This document shows, piece after piece, positions 59,860 through 64,000 of a DNA stretch of 64,000 nucleotides. Under the pieces are notes generated by a model that had not been told where the DNA came from, searched no databases, and worked only from the letters and a program-made list of their open reading frames with translations. The stretch covers positions 9,829,001 through 9,893,000 of the forward strand of contig NZ_CP107902.1 in the NCBI RefSeq assembly GCF_036013935.1, given 5' to 3'. Position 1 is the stretch's first letter. Each line of letters opens with the position of its first letter. A program made the position numbers and the translations under genes. The stretch comes from Streptomyces sp. NBC_00461 (GTDB lineage: Bacteria > Actinomycetota > Actinomycetes > Streptomycetales > Streptomycetaceae).

Positions 59860-61634
59860 CGGGTGCTCCCGGTCGTGTCGCGCAGGACGTCCTCGGCGAG
59901 CGGGGAGGGCAGCCGGACATAGCCGGCGTCCCGGTCCGCCTTGCGTTCCCATCGGGTGAGCAGGTTGGCCTTGGCGGGCAGGGGCACCCCGGCGAGCAGG
60001 GCGGCGAGGCGGGGCGGGCAGCCGTAGCGGTCGGAGTACGTCCGGAGCGTGGCGCGCACCCGGGCCCACAGGGCCGCCTCGGCCTGCGGGTGCAGGTCGG
60101 CGAGGGCGGCGAGCAGCTCGGCGACGTGGTTGACGAGCAGGCAGTACACGACCCGGTCCCAGCCGCGTTGTGCGTCGTACGTCATCGGGCCCGCGACCTC
60201 GGGCGGCAGCGCGGCCAGCGTGTCGGCGTGGTGTTCGGGGACCAGCTTGGTGCCCTCGAGGTCGCGGAAGAGGACCTGGGCGGGCATCCCGTCGGCGCCG
60301 ACGCAGATCAGGACGTTCTGCAGATGGGGCTCGAAGACCACGCCGTGGTCGAAGTAGGCGGCCAGGACGGGCGGGACGAGCAGGTCGAGGTAGGCCGACC
60401 ACCAGGCCAGGGTGGTTCGTACGTCCGCCCCGTCGAGCAGGCGGGAGACGTGCGCGGCGCCGGTCGGGTACTCATCGGCGACGGCCGCCGCGAGCAGGGG
60501 GACCGTGCCCGGCGCGAGACGGCGCGGCAGGCCCTCGCGGACGATGACGCCGAAGCCCTCGAACAGCTCGCGGTCGACAGAGCCGTCCGGGCCGGGCAGG
60601 GCGAGCGTGCGGTAGGCCGGCTCGCGGAGCACGGCGCTGCCCGGGAAACGGTCGGCCAGATCGGCGAGTGCCGGGGCCAGGGCACGGGTCAGGGCGACGG
60701 CGCCGGCCAGCTCGTAACTGCTGTTCTTGCGCAGGCAGTTGGTGATCCGGACGTTCAGGCTGAACTTGAGGAAGGTCTCCCCGTCGTACAGGGTCCGCAC
60801 CGACGCGGTGGCGGCGAAGGGGCGTCCGCCCGGGCCCAGGTCGAGGATGTCGCCGCGGTCGAGCGCGGCACCCAGAGCCGGATGCGCCCGGAGCGTCTCG
60901 TACTGCCAGGGGTGGGCGGGCAGCAGCCGGTACCCCTGCGGCACGTCCGCGCGCAGCCCGTCCAGGAGGGCGGTCGCCGACGGGTCCGCGAACTCCTCGG
61001 CGATCAGGTGGGCGCGGACGGCGAGGTGCCGTAGTGGGAAGGAGGCGCCGACCTCCGGCGCGTACGCGGCCCAGGCGCGCGGGTCGCCGGTGCGGGCCTT
61101 GGGCGTCGGGTGGAAGCGGTGCCCGAACAGCAGCGACCGCTCGGAGGACAGATAGGCCGAGAGACGGTCCTGCGGGAGACGGTCGTCCGGGAGGCGGGCG
61201 GAGTGCGGGGCGGCGAGCGTCGTGGAGACGGCGCCGTGGCTGGAGGCGATCTGGTCGAGGAACTCCTCGTTGCGCACGCCCGTGCGCAGCGACAGCTCGT
61301 CGTGCGTGTACTCGGCCAGGCGCCGCCAGTCCACCTCCGACCAGCCGCCGTCGCCCTGCTCACTCACGGGGCCGGTGAACCGGTGTGCGCCGAGCAGCGA
61401 GGTGCGGCGCAGGGCGATGCGCAGCAGCACTCCGCGGCGCGGCAGCCGCAGCAGGAGGTGGCCGTCGGCGACGACCGACTGGTGCTCGGGTCCGGAGACC
61501 TCGCGCAGCAGGCAGTTGAGGAGCGTGTGGGCCACGGCGTCGTCGGCGGAGGGGAGTACGGCCGCGTTGCCGGGCGGGCGAAGCGAGATGGGGGTCCCCC
61601 CGGACGAGGTCTGGGGGAGGCTCAGCGAGGGCAT
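59856..61634 (-). CDS. IucA/IucC-family NIS siderophore synthetase (592 aa)
   Basis: ATP-dependent synthetase that adenylates a citrate or alpha-ketoglutarate carboxylate and couples it to an amine or alcohol. Typical motifs are GHRFHPTPKAR, LLPAHPWQYE, KFSLNVRITNCLRKNS and, in the FhuF-like C-terminal part, VVFEPHLQNVLI and LFRDLEGTK. Full length for the family. The ATG at 61634 shares a base with the exporter stop (TGATG). The first about 40 residues are Ser/Pro-rich. It works with the second synthetase at the right edge. Confidence 0.93.
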   Translation of the reverse strand: MPSLSLPQTSSGGTPISLRPPGNAAVLPSADDAVAHTLLNCLLREVSGPEHQSVVADGHLLLRLPRRGVLLRIALRRTSLLGAHRFTGPVSEQGDGGWSEVDWRRLAEYTHDELSLRTGVRNEEFLDQIASSHGAVSTTLAAPHSARLPDDRLPQDRLSAYLSSERSLLFGHRFHPTPKARTGDPRAWAAYAPEVGASFPLRHLAVRAHLIAEEFADPSATALLDGLRADVPQGYRLLPAHPWQYETLRAHPALGAALDRGDILDLGPGGRPFAATASVRTLYDGETFLKFSLNVRITNCLRKNSSYELAGAVALTRALAPALADLADRFPGSAVLREPAYRTLALPGPDGSVDRELFEGFGVIVREGLPRRLAPGTVPLLAAAVADEYPTGAAHVSRLLDGADVRTTLAWWSAYLDLLVPPVLAAYFDHGVVFEPHLQNVLICVGADGMPAQVLFRDLEGTKLVPEHHADTLAALPPEVAGPMTYDAQRGWDRVVYCLLVNHVAELLAALADLHPQAEAALWARVRATLRTYSDRYGCPPRLAALLAGVPLPAKANLLTRWERKADRDAGYVRLPSPLAEDVLRDTTGSTR

Positions 61635-62848
61635 CAGCGGCTCCTGCGGGTGCGGTCGTTCAGCGGGGGGAAGGACGAGGTCACCACGGTGGCGACGACG
61701 GTGACGGCGGCGGCCGCGCTGCCCGTCAGCACGGGTGCGGCCGGGCCGAAGCGGGCGCTGCCCGCCGCGGCGGCCAGACCGGCGGCGACCGCGCCGGCCT
61801 TGGAGAAGAACTCCAGTGAGCCGAACATCCCGCCCGGCGACCGTCCTTTGGCGCAGTCGGCGGCCAGGACCGACAGACACACCAGGCCGAGGGTGAGGCC
61901 CGCGCCCAGCAGCAGCCGGACGGCGATCAGCGTCGTCAGGGAACCGGCGATCCCGTGCCCCGCGAGACCGAGCGCGATGCAGGTGAACCCGAGCGCGATC
62001 CCGGCCCGGGGCCGGTCGCGGAACGCGGAGTGCACGGCCAGCGCCGACACCAGGTAGCACAGGTGAGGGAGGGCGAACAGCACGCCGGAGAGGGTGGCGG
62101 AGGTGCCCGGGAGACGGTCGTCGACCAGGGCGATCAGATAGGGGAAGGAGATGACGGTGGAGAAGACGAAGGCGAACTCCAAGGCGTACAGGGCCTTGAG
62201 GGAGATCACCGGCGTCCCGTCCGCGCAGGTCGTCTCGACGGGCCGCGCCGGCTCCGGTGCGGCCCGCTCCGGTTCGGGCAGGGCCGCCAGCAACAGGGCG
62301 GCCGTCAGCGGCAGTACGGCGAGCAGGGCGTACTGGCGGTGAGGCGACAGCCAGCCCGACAGCGAGCCGATCACGATCGGCGCCACGACCAGGGCGGCTC
62401 GGGCGCTGCCCTGCATCAGGGTCAGCGCCCTGGACAGGGCGGGACCCTCCAGGGCGGCGCCCAGGTACCCGTTGGACGCGGCGAAGGTGCCGCCCAGGAT
62501 GCCCTGCAGTACGAGCGCGACGGTGAACGTGGCCAGGGAGTCCGACCAGCCCGCGAGGAGAAAGGCCACGGCGAGGCCCAACTGGGCGCGCAGCAGCAGC
62601 CGCTTCCGGCCGTGACGGTCGGCGAGCCGCCCCCACAGCGGGGCGCCGAGCGCACCGAACACGGTCGGGACGACGTACAGCACCCCCGCCCAGCGGGCCC
62701 CGTGGTCGCCCAACTCCGGCAGGATCTCGGTGAGGTACGGCGGCAGCCCGAGCGCCGCGAAGGATGCCACGAAGTAGCAGCCCGCCACCGCGTGCACATG
62801 CCCGCGGGTGAACGCCCGTTCCGGCATGCGCAGGACTTCGGCGCTCAT
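61634..62848 (-). CDS. MFS siderophore exporter (404 aa)
   Basis: Twelve-helix MFS protein. YFVASFAALGLPPYLTEILPELG starts helix 1, and the loop 2-3 motif A appears as PLWGRLADRHGRKRLLL. It is placed between two NIS synthetases with 4-bp/1-bp overlaps, the position of SbnD/SfaA-like exporters. It should export the finished siderophore. The ATG overlaps the stop of the upstream synthetase (ATGA at 62845-62848). Confidence 0.9.
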   Translation of the reverse strand: MSAEVLRMPERAFTRGHVHAVAGCYFVASFAALGLPPYLTEILPELGDHGARWAGVLYVVPTVFGALGAPLWGRLADRHGRKRLLLRAQLGLAVAFLLAGWSDSLATFTVALVLQGILGGTFAASNGYLGAALEGPALSRALTLMQGSARAALVVAPIVIGSLSGWLSPHRQYALLAVLPLTAALLLAALPEPERAAPEPARPVETTCADGTPVISLKALYALEFAFVFSTVISFPYLIALVDDRLPGTSATLSGVLFALPHLCYLVSALAVHSAFRDRPRAGIALGFTCIALGLAGHGIAGSLTTLIAVRLLLGAGLTLGLVCLSVLAADCAKGRSPGGMFGSLEFFSKAGAVAAGLAAAAGSARFGPAAPVLTGSAAAAVTVVATVVTSSFPPLNDRTRRSR

Positions 62849-64000
62849 GCCGTGCCCCCGGTGGGCAGCAGGTAGTTGGGGCCGGTCGTGTAGTGCTTGT
62901 TGACGTCCGCGGCGCCCGAACGCTCCTTGGAGAGCAGCGTCCCGGCCGTGACCATCGCCTTGACCGGCAACCGCGGTGCATCGAGGACCCGCTCGCGCAG
63001 GACCGCACCGGCGTCACCGCCCAGCCGGTCGACGGCCCGGGTGAGCCGGTCGCGTACCAGACCCAGCAGCTCGTCCCGGTGCCGAGCGAGCCCGAACGCG
63101 TAGGCCCCCGCGCACAGATGGACCGTGATGGTGGCGAACAGGTCCGCGACGGGTCCGTCCCCGGCGCTGTACGTCCGCGGATCGTCGAAGCCCCACGGCC
63201 CTGGCAGCCTGGCGGCCAGCCGCGAGGCGTTCACGCGGGGCCCGTCGTTGTCCTTGAACAGCAACCGCAGGGTGCCCGGCCCCAGCACCAGCGAGACGTT
63301 CTGCTGATGCGACTCCAGCGCGATGCCGTAGCCGAACAGGGTCGTCTGCCAGTCGAACAGCAGCGTCAGGAAGGCGTCCAGCAGGGCCAGTGGGTCGCCG
63401 CCGTGGAAGCGGTCGGCCAGCAGGTCGAGGACCAGCCGCCCGCTCGGCGCCTCGGCGAGGAGCGCGGCCAGCGGGACGACGACGGAGTCCTCGCGTGCGG
63501 CCGGGTGGCGACGGCACAGCACGGCCAGCAGCTCGTGCCCGGCGTGTGCGTACGTGGCCTCGTCGGCGTGCAGGACCGTGTCCCGGAAGCGGGGCTCACG
63601 CGCGATCACCGCCTCCAGCAACCGCTGCCCCGCCGCGCCGTCGACGAGGGTGCCCGGCTTGATGGAGCGCTTGTTGCGCAGACCCAACGTGGCGGTGGCC
63701 AGAGGGAGTTTGAGGTGCAGGGAAGGATCCGCGGCCACCGCCACCGTGCGCATCGACAGCGTGGGCACGACTTCGAGATGGGCGCGCTCGGCGAGCAGCG
63801 CGCTGCCCGCGAGGCCCGTGGTCCGCAGGGCCTCGTCCAGCGGCGCTCCCACGGTCAACGGGTGCACGGGCAAGGCCACGTGGGTGTGCTCGACCTCGGG
63901 CAGGCCCAGCAGCGCGGGCGTGGGCCACAGCTCGGGGAGCGGGCCGGTCACGGTCACCGCGGCACGCGGCACGGCCAGCCAGCGCAGTGCGAAGCGGGGA
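62845..64000 (-). CDS. IucA/IucC-family NIS siderophore synthetase, 5' end outside the window
   Basis: The C-terminal about 385 residues are present and the frame is open to the edge (RFALRWLAVPRAAVTV reads through). Family motifs: HVALPVHPLTVG (the A-H-P-W-Q-like site), SLHLKLPLATATLGLRNKRSIKPG, IALESHQQNVSLVL and LLFKDNDGPRVN. It differs clearly from the synthetase at 59856-61634, so the cluster uses two successive condensations. It is the most upstream gene visible in the operon; the promoter lies beyond the window. Confidence 0.92.
   Translation of the reverse strand, partial: PRFALRWLAVPRAAVTVTGPLPELWPTPALLGLPEVEHTHVALPVHPLTVGAPLDEALRTTGLAGSALLAERAHLEVVPTLSMRTVAVAADPSLHLKLPLATATLGLRNKRSIKPGTLVDGAAGQRLLEAVIAREPRFRDTVLHADEATYAHAGHELLAVLCRRHPAAREDSVVVPLAALLAEAPSGRLVLDLLADRFHGGDPLALLDAFLTLLFDWQTTLFGYGIALESHQQNVSLVLGPGTLRLLFKDNDGPRVNASRLAARLPGPWGFDDPRTYSAGDGPVADLFATITVHLCAGAYAFGLARHRDELLGLVRDRLTRAVDRLGGDAGAVLRERVLDAPRLPVKAMVTAGTLLSKERSGAADVNKHYTTGPNYLLPTGGTA

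Overview
The window is high-GC, tightly packed actinobacterial DNA, almost certainly from a Streptomyces chromosome. The evidence is the strong G/C bias at third codon positions, many GTG/TTG starts, 4-bp stop/start overlaps (ATGA, GTGA), a complete SapB-type ram cluster, rare TTA (bldA-type) codons, streptogrisin-like and SpoIIE-type genes, and leaderless promoters. No tRNA, rRNA, insertion sequence, CRISPR array or phage gene was seen.

Layout. 1-3.3 kb: start of a Ppx/GppA-type phosphatase, an isoprenylcysteine-methyltransferase-like membrane protein, an operator-bracketed DHA2-type efflux pump, and an ArsR/SRPBCC pair. 3.3-9.5 kb: an export operon with a double-glycine leader peptide gene, an HlyD-like adaptor, a C39 peptidase ABC exporter and a second ABC subunit, with no recognisable modification enzyme nearby. 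9.9-14.3 kb: thioesterase, secreted S1 protease with a repeat tail, and a SpoIIE-type phosphatase. 14.6-21.5 kb: ramR and, convergent to it, ramC-ramS-ramA-ramB, encoding and exporting a SapB-like class III lanthipeptide. A second SpoIIE phosphatase/kinase follows. 24.6-30.7 kb: rmlA-rmlB-rmlD, a methyltransferase, a broken rmlC and a GT2 glycosyltransferase. 30.8-34.3 kb: isochorismatase-like hydrolase, MarR, phosphodiesterase and MFS pump. 34.8-42.6 kb: a seven-gene form II (non-CO) molybdenum hydroxylase operon in cox order S-L-M-D-E, then XdhC and CoxG. 42.7-52.7 kb: OtrA/TetM-like GTPase behind a possible leader peptide, secreted GH5, secreted beta-propeller with divergent TetR, a UGT glycosyltransferase ending in a minisatellite, and secreted GH27 alpha-galactosidase with a ricin-type domain. 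52.7-56.2 kb: cytochrome oxidase subunit I with a small membrane partner, and an ECF sigma gene with its partner. 56.2-57.6 kb: a scarred stretch with frameshifted folD and two gene fragments. 58-64 kb: SnoaL-like protein, small secreted protein, and an NIS siderophore operon (two IucA/IucC synthetases, MFS exporter, PLP decarboxylase) running off the right edge.

Main points of interest. Two peptide-export systems lie about 9 kb apart, and each has a strong hairpin immediately after its precursor gene. The exporter operon at 3.3-9.5 kb has a cysteine-free, acidic, glycine/valine-rich core peptide and no local tailoring enzyme. In the ram cluster, ramC, ramB and ramR each carry a TTA codon, and the TTA of ramR is on the other strand exactly the TAA stop of ramB.
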